DNA of 64,000 nucleotides from Streptomyces sp. P3. Its GTDB lineage: Bacteria; Actinomycetota; Actinomycetes; Streptomycetales; Streptomycetaceae. Below the pieces are notes generated by a model, which did not search any database, was not told the origin of the DNA, and was given only the letters and a program-made list of their open reading frames with translations. The position numbers and the translations under genes were made by a program. The stretch covers positions 7,998,001 to 8,062,000 of the forward strand of contig NZ_CP028369.1 of assembly GCF_003032475.1 (NCBI RefSeq). Reading direction: 5' to 3'. Positions 14,551-22,540 of the stretch are shown here, one piece after another. Position 1 is the stretch's first letter. Every line of letters begins with the position of its first letter.

Positions 14551-14632
14551 CTCGGCTCTCCTGTTCTCTACGCGGTCTGTGGAGGGGTGTGCGGGGCGGC
14601 CGACGGGCCGTGTTCCCCGGCCGGTGATCCGG

Positions 14633-14672
14633 GGCCGGCGGCGGCGTCCGGGGAGTGAGGCCGCCGCCGGCC
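14633..14672. terminator. Inverted repeat after the APC permease
   Basis: GGCCGGCGGCGGC (14633-14645) pairs perfectly with GCCGCCGCCGGCC (14660-14672) around a 14-base loop. It lies just downstream of the permease stop on the minus strand and before the PuuC-like gene. It could attenuate read-through, giving unequal levels of transporter and enzymes. Confidence 0.6.
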
Positions 14673-14689
14673 GTTCACGGAACGCCGGT

Positions 14690-16147
14690 TCAGGCGGTGG
14701 CGGCGTGCCTGCCGCGGGTCAGCCGTGCCACGCACAGCCCGAGGACCAGCACCGCCGGGACGGTCAGCTGGAGCCAGACGGCCGTGCTCCGGTCGCCCCC
14801 GATGAGCGTGGTGAAGTTCTCGATGATCAGCCAGATGGCGCCGGCGATGCCGAGCGCGCCCAGCAGCGGCGCGACCAGCGTGTTCCACAGCCGGGTGTCG
14901 GCGCGGGAGCGGCGGAAGAAGACGACCACGGAGACGGACGTCAGGAAGTACAGGAGCATCATCGCCAGTACGGCGATTCCGCTGAACCAGGAGAACAGCG
15001 TCAGCACCGGGTCCTTGCCGAGCAGGGCGAACGGGACGACCAGCGCCGCCGCGATCACCGTCTGCACGGTGCCGGCCGCCCAGGGCGAGTGGCGCCGGTT
15101 GAGCCTGGTCAGCCGGCGCGGCAGCAGCCCCTCACGGCCGAGGGAGAACAGGTAGCGGTTGGCGGAGTTGTGGAACGCCAGGATGCCGGCGAACAGCGAG
15201 GTGGCCAGCAGGACGGGCAGCACGTCACCGGCCCAGGAGCCGAACAGGGCGGTGATCGGCGCGAACACCCACGTCGTCGCGTCACCGGACTCCAGCGCCT
15301 TGCCCGCCTCGGATGTCGCCGCGGACCCGCCGTGCGCCGAGACCAGCATCCACGAGGTGAAGGCGAAGAAGCCGGTGACCACCGCGACCGACAGATAGGT
15401 GGCGCGCGGCACGGTCCTGCGGGGCTCCCGCGCCTCCTCGCCGTAGATGGCGGTGGCCTCGAAGCCGAACATCGACGCCACGGCGAACATCAGCGCCACG
15501 CCGGGAGCGCCCTGGAGCGCGGCGTGCGGTGAGAAGCTCTCGCCGAAGCCGAGGCCCTCGGGGCCGCCGCCCTTGAAGAAGGTCACGAGGGCGAACACGA
15601 TCAGGATGCTGAACTCCGCGAGGACGAAGACGGCCAGCAGCTTCGCGCCCATCTCGATCCCGGCCGCGCCGAGCACCTGGACGACCGCCATGGTGAGCAG
15701 CGTCCAGACCCACCACGCGAGGTGCACGTCGGTGTAGTACGCGACGAGGCCGCCGAGCGTCGCGCCGTAGAGCCCGTACATGGCGGCCTGGATGGCGCAG
15801 TAGGCGAAGAGGGCGACGGCGGCGCTGCCGGAGCCGGCCGAGCGGCCCAGGCCCTTGCCGATGTACGTGTAGAAGGCGCCGGCGTCCACCACGTGGCGGC
15901 CCATGGCGACGAAGCCGATGGAGAAGAGCAGGACCATGACGCCGGCGGCGAGGTACGCGGCCGGCGCGCCCGCCCCGTTGCCTATGGCGACGGCGATGGG
16001 GACGGCCCCGGCGATGCCGGTGAGCGGGGCCTGGGCGGAGAGGACGAAGAACAGGATGCCCGGGACGCCGAGGGAATCGGGCTTGAGCCTGCCTGCCGTG
16101 CTTGTGTCGTGCGAGGAGTGCGGGGCGACCGCCGTCTGACTGTCCAC
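14690..16147 (-). CDS. APC superfamily amino acid/amine permease
   Basis: The transporter of about 485 residues has twelve hydrophobic segments. The APC hallmark in helix 1 (LSAQAPLTGIAGAVP) and the conserved MFGFEATAIYGEEAREPRRTVP block place it in the amino acid/polyamine/organocation family. I chose the GTG at 16147 because AGGTGATCC precedes it at good spacing; longer starts add unconserved residues. The gene sits between the PuuC/PuuD-like pair and the ring-cleavage operon, and its promoter carries the shared GTTTG/CAAAC motif. It therefore probably imports the compound the island degrades. Confidence 0.92.
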   Translation of the reverse strand: MDSQTAVAPHSSHDTSTAGRLKPDSLGVPGILFFVLSAQAPLTGIAGAVPIAVAIGNGAGAPAAYLAAGVMVLLFSIGFVAMGRHVVDAGAFYTYIGKGLGRSAGSGSAAVALFAYCAIQAAMYGLYGATLGGLVAYYTDVHLAWWVWTLLTMAVVQVLGAAGIEMGAKLLAVFVLAEFSILIVFALVTFFKGGGPEGLGFGESFSPHAALQGAPGVALMFAVASMFGFEATAIYGEEAREPRRTVPRATYLSVAVVTGFFAFTSWMLVSAHGGSAATSEAGKALESGDATTWVFAPITALFGSWAGDVLPVLLATSLFAGILAFHNSANRYLFSLGREGLLPRRLTRLNRRHSPWAAGTVQTVIAAALVVPFALLGKDPVLTLFSWFSGIAVLAMMLLYFLTSVSVVVFFRRSRADTRLWNTLVAPLLGALGIAGAIWLIIENFTTLIGGDRSTAVWLQLTVPAVLVLGLCVARLTRGRHAATA

Positions 16148-16180
16148 TCGGATCACCTGTCGGGACGGGAAGGGATGGGA

Positions 16181-16200
16181 GTTTGTTTTGAGCCAAACGA
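16181..16200. promoter_or_regulatory. Shared operator, copy A (permease promoter)
   Basis: Read on the minus strand the site contains TCGTTTGGCTCAAAAC, and on the plus strand GTTTG and CAAAC flank a TTTTGAGC core. It lies 34-53 bases upstream of the permease GTG. It resembles two further copies in the divergent spacer at 22.3-22.4 kb. Binding by a TetR-type repressor is inferred. Confidence 0.65.
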
Positions 16201-16226
16201 GTTGCCTCATCGTGGTCGCGCGCTAT

Positions 16227-16240
16227 CCGTTTGGCAAGGC
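16227..16240. promoter_or_regulatory. Shared operator half-site, copy B
   Basis: CCGTTTGGCAAGGC repeats the CGTTTGGC half of copy A about 30 bases further upstream of the permease. The second half is poorly conserved, so this may be a weak or auxiliary site. Confidence 0.4.
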
Positions 16241-16332
16241 TCTGCGGAAAGATTTCCGCCCCGGCGCCGGAACGGGGGAGGCGTGCGGGCCGGATGACCA
16301 TGTGGGTCGGATGGCCGCGCGCGGCCGGAGGG

Positions 16333-16562
16333 CTCCGCGTGGACGAGGGCCGCCTCGATCAGCGCGTCGCGGGAACCGAAGCGGTGCACGGCCGGACCGT
16401 GGGTGACCCGGCCTCCTCCACGACGGCCCGGTGGGTGAGCCTGCGCAGTCCGCCCCGCGCCGCCCCGCGCACGGAGGCCTTCAGCAGGGCCTCGCGCCCC
16501 TCGCCGCCGTGCAGTCGCTTCCTCGGCCGGTGGCCCGTCGGGGCGTCCGCGGAGTCGGTCAT
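16333..16562 (-). pseudogene. Broken TetR-family regulator
   Basis: A TetR N-terminal DNA-binding domain is recognisable in two frames. GREALLKASVRGAARGGL and LTHRAVVEEAG lie in one. VTHGPAVHRFGSRDALIEAA continues it in another, consistent with loss of one base near 16408-16411. After about residue 75 homology ends. Only about 185 bases remain before the permease gene, too few for the ligand-binding domain of 120 or so residues. The gene is thus both frameshifted and truncated. Its position between two units that share an operator suggests it was their repressor. The single-base change could be a sequencing error, but the missing C-terminus could not. Confidence 0.75.
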
Positions 16563-16605
16563 GCCGTGACCCTGCCCGCCGGCCCGGCAGCGCCCCTCGC
16601 GGGTG

Positions 16606-17451
16606 TCATCGCCGGGGCGGGCGGACGCCGCGGAACTCCCAGTCGCCGCCGAGCGCGGTGGACAGCACCTCCTCGGACTCGGTGGGCTGGGCGCCGACGT
16701 CGGCGCGGACCGCGGTCGGGCCGGTCACGACGTGGTTGGTGAGCCGCCCGAGGCCCTCCACCTCCACCTCCACGACGTCGCCGGGCCGCACGGGCCGCGA
16801 GTTGGCCGGGGTGCCCGACAACAGCACGTCGCCCGGGTAGAGGGTGATCGTGCGGGCGATGTCGGCGACCAGGTAGTGCATGTCCCACTGCATCTCGTCG
16901 GTCGAACCGTCCTGCACGACCTCGCCGTTGACGTACGTGCGCAGCCGCTTTCCGTGGAAGTCCCAGTCGGTGACCAGTCCCGGCCCGAGCGGGCACAGGG
17001 TGTCGGAGCCCTTCACCCGGAGCATGGAGCCGGCGTCGGTGTCGCGGAAGTCGTGCAGACCGTAGTCGTTGGCGACGGTGTATCCGGCGATGAACTCCCC
17101 GGCCTCGGCGGGCGAGATGTTGCGCGCGGTCCTGCCGATCACGATGGCGACCTCGCCCTCGTAGTTGAGCCACTTGCAGCCCTCCGGGCGGACGATCGCG
17201 CCCCGGTGGGAGTTCAGGGAGGAGGTCGGCTTGTGGAAGTACGTGGGGGTGGCCGGGAGGTCGATCCCGAACTCGTCCACGCGGCTTCGGTGGTTGAGAT
17301 GGACGGCGATCACCTTCGACGGCACCACCGGTGGCAGGTGCTGCGCCTCCTCGGTCTTGACGCGACGGCCGTCGCCGGCGACGAGTTCGTCCCCGTCGAC
17401 GGTGACCTGGACGGCGGCGCCGTCGAGGAGGATGCGGCGGTACTCGGGCAT
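16606..17451 (-). CDS. Fumarylacetoacetate hydrolase (FAH) family, HpaG-like decarboxylase/isomerase
   Basis: The 281-residue FAH-fold protein has the metal-binding acidic set in YEGEVAIVIG and NDYGLHDFR, and the family end motif GDVLLSGTPANSRPVRPGD. Relatives in the homoprotocatechuate pathway (HpaG/HpcE) decarboxylate or isomerise the ring-cleavage product after its oxidation by HpaE. Here there is one FAH domain, whereas enteric HpaG carries two. It is the last gene of a six-gene minus-strand operon and lies 10 bases after the dioxygenase gene. The pathway role is inferred from neighbours. Confidence 0.88.
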   Translation of the reverse strand: MPEYRRILLDGAAVQVTVDGDELVAGDGRRVKTEEAQHLPPVVPSKVIAVHLNHRSRVDEFGIDLPATPTYFHKPTSSLNSHRGAIVRPEGCKWLNYEGEVAIVIGRTARNISPAEAGEFIAGYTVANDYGLHDFRDTDAGSMLRVKGSDTLCPLGPGLVTDWDFHGKRLRTYVNGEVVQDGSTDEMQWDMHYLVADIARTITLYPGDVLLSGTPANSRPVRPGDVVEVEVEGLGRLTNHVVTGPTAVRADVGAQPTESEEVLSTALGGDWEFRGVRPPRR

Positions 17452-17461
17452 GGCGGGGCTC

Positions 17462-18442
17462 CTAGGGGCGGCTGTGCGGGGTGCGGCCGGCGGCGGGACG
17501 GCTGTCCGGGAGGCCGCCGGGCGGGGTGTGCGCCGGTCCGGCCGCGGCCGGAGCCGTGCCGGTCCAGCCGTCGGACGGGCGGTCGAACCAGAGGTGCACC
17601 TGTCCGGTGCCGATCGAGTTCTCGTACTCGCCGTACTGGCGGGCGGTCGCGACGCAGGCCTGCTCGCCGAGGGCGCCGGCCATCATCAGGTAGTGGAAGA
17701 ACTTCGCCTCCGGCCGGTACTTCCAGAACTCGTCCATCGTGTCGAGGACCTTGTCGTGGCGGCCCTCCTTGAACCAGGCGATGCGCTCGTGGTCGGCCTC
17801 GCGGGCCTCGGGCGTACGGATGTGCACCAGGTCGCCGGCCTCGTGGTCGCGCAGTTCGCGCAGCGGCCAGAAGGTGTGCGAGAGGGCGCCGGACGCGATG
17901 AGCAGGACACGGCGGCCCGGGGTGGCGGCGATGCCGTCGGCCAGGGCGCGGCCGAGTCGCAGATGGTCCTCCATGTCACCGGTCTGGCACACCCCGATGG
18001 TCACCCACCGCTTGTCGGGCAGCCCCTCGCCGAGGAACTTCCAGAGGTTGATCGTGGCGTAGTAGATCGGCAGGTAGTCGTCCTCGATCGCGGTGATCCA
18101 GGTGCCGTGCCGGTCCGCGAACTTCGCGATGTTCCCGGCCAGTTCGGGATCACCGGGGAAGTCGTACGGCATCCGGCACATTCCGCGCGGCAGTTCCTCG
18201 GAGGTGAACAGCCCGGCGCGGCGGTGCTGGGCGGTGACGACGAACTCGACGGTGGTGGCCCAGTGGGAGTCCAGGACGACGACGGTGTCGTAGTCGTCGC
18301 GGGCGAAGACGTCCTCGCGCAGTTGCCGCAGCCCGGTGACGAGGGTGATCTCCTTGCCCTGGTTGAGCTCCAGCCGTTCCTGCTCGGGGAGCACGATGGT
18401 GGGGACGTGGGCGAGCAGACCCGCCCCGACGATCTCACCCAT
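17462..18442 (-). CDS. hpaD: 3,4-dihydroxyphenylacetate 2,3-dioxygenase, LigB type (HpaD)
   Basis: This class III extradiol dioxygenase opens the ring of homoprotocatechuate between C2 and C3 using Fe(II) and oxygen. It resembles enteric HpaD/HpcB: an early LLAHVPT His, VVLDSHWATT, FTSEELPRGMC, and the LIASGALSH and GTGQVHLWF motifs. The 326-residue length includes a proline- and alanine-rich tail of about 35 residues after the conserved end, which is probably disordered. Its start overlaps the 3' end of the aldehyde dehydrogenase gene by 8 bases, so the two are coupled. Confidence 0.9.
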   Translation of the reverse strand: MGEIVGAGLLAHVPTIVLPEQERLELNQGKEITLVTGLRQLREDVFARDDYDTVVVLDSHWATTVEFVVTAQHRRAGLFTSEELPRGMCRMPYDFPGDPELAGNIAKFADRHGTWITAIEDDYLPIYYATINLWKFLGEGLPDKRWVTIGVCQTGDMEDHLRLGRALADGIAATPGRRVLLIASGALSHTFWPLRELRDHEAGDLVHIRTPEAREADHERIAWFKEGRHDKVLDTMDEFWKYRPEAKFFHYLMMAGALGEQACVATARQYGEYENSIGTGQVHLWFDRPSDGWTGTAPAAAGPAHTPPGGLPDSRPAAGRTPHSRP

Positions 18443-19901
18443 GGTCCGGGCTCCATCCGTTCGGCGCGGTCACGGTGTTCTTCAGGTCGCAGTAGAAGTC
18501 GAAGCTCCAGGAGCCGCCCTCGCGGCCGACGCCGGACTGACGGGAGCCGCCGAAGGGCGCCTGCAGGTCGCGGACGAAGAAGCAGTTCACCCAGACCGTG
18601 CCCGCGACCAGTCGTGCCGTGACGCGCTCCGCGCGCTCGCGGTCGCCGGTGACGAGGGTGGCCGCCAGGCCGAAGCGGGTGTCGTTGGCGAGCCGGACGG
18701 CTTCGTCCTCGGTGGTGAAGGTCTGGAGCGTGAGGACGGGTCCGAAGACCTCTTCCTGGACGATCTCCGAGTCCTGGGCCACGTCGGTGAGCAGCGTCGG
18801 CGCGTAGTACTGGCCGTCCTTGCGGTGCCCACCGACGACCGCGCGTGCCCCGGACGCGATGGCCCGCCGCACGAAGCCGTCGATCTTCTCCAGTTGACGT
18901 GTGTGGATGTTGGGCCCGATGTCGGTGGCCTCGTCGCGGGGGTCGCCCTGGGTGAGCTGCCCGGCCTTCTCGGCGAACCGCCGGGTGAACTCCTCGGCTA
19001 CCGACTCCTCGACCAGGAACCGGGTGGCGGCCAGGCAGACCTGGCCGGCGTTGTCGTACTGCTCCACCGCCAGGTCCACGGCGAGGTCGAGGTCGGCGTC
19101 GGCGAACACCAGCAGCGGTGACTTGCCGCCGAGTTCGAGGCTGAGCGGGGTGAGGTGGGCGGCGGCCGACGCGGCGATCCGCCGGGCCGTCGGGACGGAT
19201 CCGGTGAAGCTGATGCGGCGGACGTCCGGGTGGGAGGTGAGCGCGTCGCCGATCTCGGAGCCGTAGCCCTGGACCACGTTCAGCACTCCGGCCGGCAGCC
19301 CGGCCTCGGCGGCGATGTCCGCGAGCAGGGACGCGGTCAGCGGGGACCACTCGGCGGGCTTGAGGACGACGGTGTTGCCGGCCGCGAGGGCCGGGGCGAC
19401 CTTCCAGGTGGCGAGCATGAGCGGGGCGTTCCACGGGGTGATCAGCACACTCGGGCCCGCCGGGTCCCAGGAGACGTGGTTGCGGTGGCCCCGGGTGTCG
19501 AAGTCCTCGTGCTCCAGCTTCAGCAGCCAGTCGGCGAAGAAGCGGAAGTTGTGCGCCACCCGGGGCATCACCCCGCGGCGGTGCGAGCGCAGCAGGGCCC
19601 CGTTGTCGGTGGTCTCGACGATCGCCAGCTCCTCGAGCCGCTTCTCCACGCCGTCGGCGACGGCGTGCAGGATGCGGGCGCGTTCGGCGCGCGGGGTGGC
19701 CGCCCAGGCGGGGAAGGCGGCCTTGGCGGCGGCCACGGCGGCGGCGGCCTCCACCGGGGTGCCGCGCGCGATCTCGCCGATGGCGCGGCCGTCGATGGGC
19801 GAGACGTCGGTGAACGTCTCGGCGGAGGCGACGCGTTCGCCGCCGATCCAGTGCCGTGCGTCGACGGTGACCCCGGCCACCGTGAGGGTGTGTTCGATCA
19901 T
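18435..19901 (-). CDS. hpaE: 5-carboxymethyl-2-hydroxymuconate semialdehyde dehydrogenase (HpaE-like)
   Basis: The aldehyde dehydrogenase has 488 residues with the NAD motif FTGSVPTAR, base Glu in LELGGKSPLL and nucleophile Cys in NAGQVCLAATR. Being coupled to an HpaD-type dioxygenase and an FAH-family enzyme makes it the likely oxidiser of the ring-cleavage semialdehyde. I chose the ATG at 19901 with a GGAGACTGGAC leader; the frame upstream is shadow of the next gene. The second ALDH of the island (13060-14550) is PuuC-like and distinct in sequence. Confidence 0.9.
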   Translation of the reverse strand: MIEHTLTVAGVTVDARHWIGGERVASAETFTDVSPIDGRAIGEIARGTPVEAAAAVAAAKAAFPAWAATPRAERARILHAVADGVEKRLEELAIVETTDNGALLRSHRRGVMPRVAHNFRFFADWLLKLEHEDFDTRGHRNHVSWDPAGPSVLITPWNAPLMLATWKVAPALAAGNTVVLKPAEWSPLTASLLADIAAEAGLPAGVLNVVQGYGSEIGDALTSHPDVRRISFTGSVPTARRIAASAAAHLTPLSLELGGKSPLLVFADADLDLAVDLAVEQYDNAGQVCLAATRFLVEESVAEEFTRRFAEKAGQLTQGDPRDEATDIGPNIHTRQLEKIDGFVRRAIASGARAVVGGHRKDGQYYAPTLLTDVAQDSEIVQEEVFGPVLTLQTFTTEDEAVRLANDTRFGLAATLVTGDRERAERVTARLVAGTVWVNCFFVRDLQAPFGGSRQSGVGREGGSWSFDFYCDLKNTVTAPNGWSPDHG

Positions 19902-19935
19902 GTCCAGTCTCCAGGTTCTGTGATGCGTGAGGGGG

Positions 19936-20742
19936 TCACTCGGCGCCGGACATACCGGACTCCAGCAGCCGGCCGCCGTCCCAGACGACGCCGACCTGCC
20001 GGTAGTAGGCGGCGATCGGCTCGCGGATCTCCAGCCGGGCCAGTTCTTCCGTGGGCGCCTCGAACAGCTCGAGTTCGGCCTCCCCGGCCCACGCGGGACC
20101 CGCCTCGAAGGACGCCGCACCGGTCTCGATCAGCTCGTCGAGGGCCAGGCCCTTCCCCTTCTCGATCGAGGGCAGCCAGCGGTGATGGGCCATGGGGTGT
20201 GCGTTGACGAACCCGTTCGCCTGCGACGGCTCGCGCAGCGTCACCACCGCCTGGGCCAGCCGCCGGTCCGCCGCGGCCAGCGTCGCCCCGAACCGGGCTC
20301 CCGCCTCGATGCGCGGGGCGGGTCCGTAGGGGTGCGGGCGGGTCTGGTGGATCGAGCCGAGCTTCTTCGGATATCCCTGGTGCAGCCCGCGGGCGATGGC
20401 GAAGTCCTTGTCGACCCAGATGTAGACGCACCGCGAGTAGGTCCGACCCTGGTACCGGCAGCGGACGACCGCGAACGCCTCCTTGTACTGGGAGAGCACC
20501 GGGTCGAGCAGCTCGTCGCCGGAGGCGGCGCAGGACTGCCAGTCGGCCCAGATCAACGCCACCGCGCCCGGGTCCTCGTCGGCGAGTTCCAGCGGCTCGG
20601 GAAGCAGTTCGCGCACTCTTGCCGGATCGGTGCGGTACTCGACGGTGAGCAGGTCGCCGGAGTAGCGCCACGGCGGCGACGGGATCAGCGACGACGCGCC
20701 GCTCGCCGTCTTGGGGTGGAAGTAACCACGGACAGGGGACAT
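19936..20742 (-). CDS. Acetoacetate decarboxylase (ADC) family protein
   Basis: The 268-residue protein is of the ADC fold. The paired lysines that form the Schiff base in classical ADC appear in the family context QGYPKKLGSIH, so it is probably catalytically competent. Other family blocks are YKEAFAVVRCRYQG and CVYIWVDKDFAIARG. Diverse members perform decarboxylation, aldol or dehydration chemistry on keto acids, so the reaction here is open. Standard homoprotocatechuate clusters have no ADC gene, and hydratase and aldolase genes are missing nearby, so it may act on a ring-cleavage intermediate. A GTAAGGAAG site precedes the ATG at 20742. Confidence 0.85.
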   Translation of the reverse strand: MSPVRGYFHPKTASGASSLIPSPPWRYSGDLLTVEYRTDPARVRELLPEPLELADEDPGAVALIWADWQSCAASGDELLDPVLSQYKEAFAVVRCRYQGRTYSRCVYIWVDKDFAIARGLHQGYPKKLGSIHQTRPHPYGPAPRIEAGARFGATLAAADRRLAQAVVTLREPSQANGFVNAHPMAHHRWLPSIEKGKGLALDELIETGAASFEAGPAWAGEAELELFEAPTEELARLEIREPIAAYYRQVGVVWDGGRLLESGMSGAE

Positions 20743-20753
20743 GACGGGCTTCC

Positions 20754-21962
20754 TTACGGGGTGAGGGCGGGCGACTTCAGCAACTGGGCGCGGTAGCGGG
20801 CGGCGGCCGTCGCGGTGGCCGGACCGCCGAGGGCGACGACGCCGACCAGCAGGCCGCCGGTGTGGTAGCCGACCAGGACGTCCCCCTCGGGGTCGCCGTC
20901 CAGGACGCGTACGTCGTCCGTGCCGAGAGCGGGCGCTCCGAAGGACTGCAGCCGGAAGTCGTGCTGGTCGCTCCAGAAGGTGGGCAGTGGAGCGAAGGGG
21001 CCGGGCCCGGCGTCGGCGCCGGTGAGACCGGCGACCAGGGTCTTCGCGGCGTGCCTGGCGGTGTCGGTGGGGATCGACCAGTGTTCGACGCGGCGGGGCA
21101 CGCCGTCGTAGCGGGCGTTGGGGAACCGGGCCACGTCGCCGACGGCGACCACGTCGGGCCGGCCGCCGGCCCGCAGCCGATCGTCGGTCAGGACGCCGTC
21201 GACGAGGTCGAGGCCGTTGCCTTCGAGCCATTCCACGTTGGCGACCGAGCCGACCGACTCGACCACCACGTCGGCGGGCAGCACGCGGCCGTCGCCGAGG
21301 ACGACGCCGTTCACCCGCTCCTCGCCCCGGAAACCGGCCACTGCCGTGCCCAGTGCGAAGCGCACGCCGCGCTCCTCGTGCCGCTTCAGCAGCGCACGGC
21401 CGAGCAGTTCGCCGAGCGGGCCGGCCATGGGCAGGGGCAGCGGGTCGACGACGGTCACCTCGGCCACGCCGAGACGGACGGCGGTGGCGGCCACCTCGCA
21501 GCCGATGAATCCCGCGCCGACCACGACCAGCCGGACTCCGGGCCGGGTCAGCTCGGATCGCAGGCCCTTCGCGTCGTCCAGTGTGCGGACGGTGTGGCGG
21601 CCGACGAGGGGTCCGGGGCAGCGCAGCCGTCTCGGCCGCATCCCGGTGGCGACGACCAGTCCGTCGTAGGACAGCGTGTGGCCGTCGTCGAGGGTGACGG
21701 TCCGTTCGTCGAGCCGGGCGGCGACGACCTTCGTGCCGAGCCGCCACTGCACGTCGGCCGCGGCCGCCTTCGGGGTGAAGGCAAGCGACGCGAACGGCGT
21801 CGTGCCGGCCAGCACGTCCTTGGACAGCGGAGGCCGGTTGTAGGGCATGTGGGGCTCGTCGCCGACGACGGTGACGGACCCGGTCCAGCCCGCCGTGCGC
21901 AGCTGCTCGGCGGCGCGCAGTCCGCCCATCGAGCCGCCCGCGACGACAATCGTCCGGGTCAT
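20754..21962 (-). CDS. FAD-dependent ferredoxin reductase
   Basis: The 402-residue NAD(P)H:ferredoxin reductase is of the type that serves P450 and Rieske systems. The first dinucleotide fold is TIVVAGGSMGGLRAAEQL, the second is VVVGAGFIGCEVAATAV, and the FAD-binding AVGDVARFPN is near residue 280. It lies 4 bases after the ferredoxin gene and 11 bases before the ADC gene. It should pass electrons from NAD(P)H to the adjacent 3Fe-4S ferredoxin, and from there to the divergently encoded P450. Confidence 0.93.
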   Translation of the reverse strand: MTRTIVVAGGSMGGLRAAEQLRTAGWTGSVTVVGDEPHMPYNRPPLSKDVLAGTTPFASLAFTPKAAAADVQWRLGTKVVAARLDERTVTLDDGHTLSYDGLVVATGMRPRRLRCPGPLVGRHTVRTLDDAKGLRSELTRPGVRLVVVGAGFIGCEVAATAVRLGVAEVTVVDPLPLPMAGPLGELLGRALLKRHEERGVRFALGTAVAGFRGEERVNGVVLGDGRVLPADVVVESVGSVANVEWLEGNGLDLVDGVLTDDRLRAGGRPDVVAVGDVARFPNARYDGVPRRVEHWSIPTDTARHAAKTLVAGLTGADAGPGPFAPLPTFWSDQHDFRLQSFGAPALGTDDVRVLDGDPEGDVLVGYHTGGLLVGVVALGGPATATAAARYRAQLLKSPALTP

Positions 21963-21966
21963 GGAC

Positions 21967-22155
21967 TCAGCCCTCGATCCGGATGGCCTGCAGGGGGCAG
22001 ACGTCGGCGGCTTCCTCGACCTCGTCGCGCAGAGCGTCGTCGGCGTCGGGGACGTAGGCGAGCCGTCCGCCGTCGTCCAGCGAGAAGACGTCCGGGGCGG
22101 CGAAGACGCACTGGCCGTGGTCCTGGCACTTGTTCATGTCGACGACGACCTTCAA
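21967..22155 (-). CDS. 3Fe-4S-type ferredoxin (P450 redox partner)
   Basis: The ferredoxin is very small, 62 residues. The cluster ligands appear as CQDHGQC with a further Cys in VCPLQAI, a three-Cys pattern typical of the [3Fe-4S] ferredoxins that feed actinobacterial P450s. I chose the TTG at 22155 because a perfect AGGAGG lies 6 bases upstream; the longer frame has no such site. It is the first gene of the six-gene operon, behind a consensus-like promoter (TTGACC-17-TATGTT) covered by the shared operator. Confidence 0.92.
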   Translation of the reverse strand: MKVVVDMNKCQDHGQCVFAAPDVFSLDDGGRLAYVPDADDALRDEVEEAADVCPLQAIRIEG

Positions 22156-22287
22156 GGCGGTCCTCCTGAGGGGTGAGCGCGTCGGAGCGGAAGGGGAGGA
22201 GGTGGGAGGGCCCGGCCCGCGGGCCACAGGCGTCCGGTGAGGGCCGGGCCCCGTTGCCACAGGGAGGCGGGAGAGTGCCGCCCTGAC

Positions 22288-22332
22288 TCGTTTGGCGTCA
22301 AACAACATAGGAAGCCGTCGCCCCCTGGTCAA
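22288..22332 (-). promoter_or_regulatory. Promoter and operator (copy C) of the ferredoxin/ring-cleavage operon
   Basis: On the minus strand TTGACC (22332-22327) and TATGTT (22309-22304) stand 17 bases apart, a good housekeeping-type promoter. Directly after the -10, TCGTTTGGCGTCAAAC (22303-22288) contains the perfect dyad GTTTG-GCGT-CAAAC and would cover the transcription start. This geometry fits repression. Confidence 0.75.
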
Positions 22333-22368
22333 TACCTGTCCAGATGGATTATTTTTTGCACCGCCCCC

Positions 22369-22412
22369 TTGCGGGGTCGCGACTACCTTCCTTACCGTTC
22401 GGGATCAAACGA
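22369..22412 (+). promoter_or_regulatory. Promoter and operator (copy D) of the GS-like/P450 unit
   Basis: A candidate promoter TTGCGG-18-TACCGT (22369-22374, 22393-22398) is followed by an operator. Read on the minus strand the operator is TCGTTTGATCCCGAAC (22412-22397), an imperfect form of copy C. As on the other side, the operator would sit over the transcription start, about 130 bases before the GTG of the GS-like gene. Confidence 0.6.
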
Positions 22413-22540
22413 ATGGTTCCCGGGGGTTCGCCCGGGACCGTCCTCCCGCTCCCTCCCGGCCCCGGACCCGCCTCCTGTGCGCCCCCCGTCCGGCCGACGC
22501 CCCCCGGGGGAGCCCCGCCTTTCCGCCCTAGGAGAACCCG

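Noticed and set aside
16148..17451. Interpreting the TetR fragment purely as a sequencing frameshift
   Set aside because: One inserted base would restore the HTH frame, but the ligand-binding domain would still be missing, so the gene is truncated in any case.
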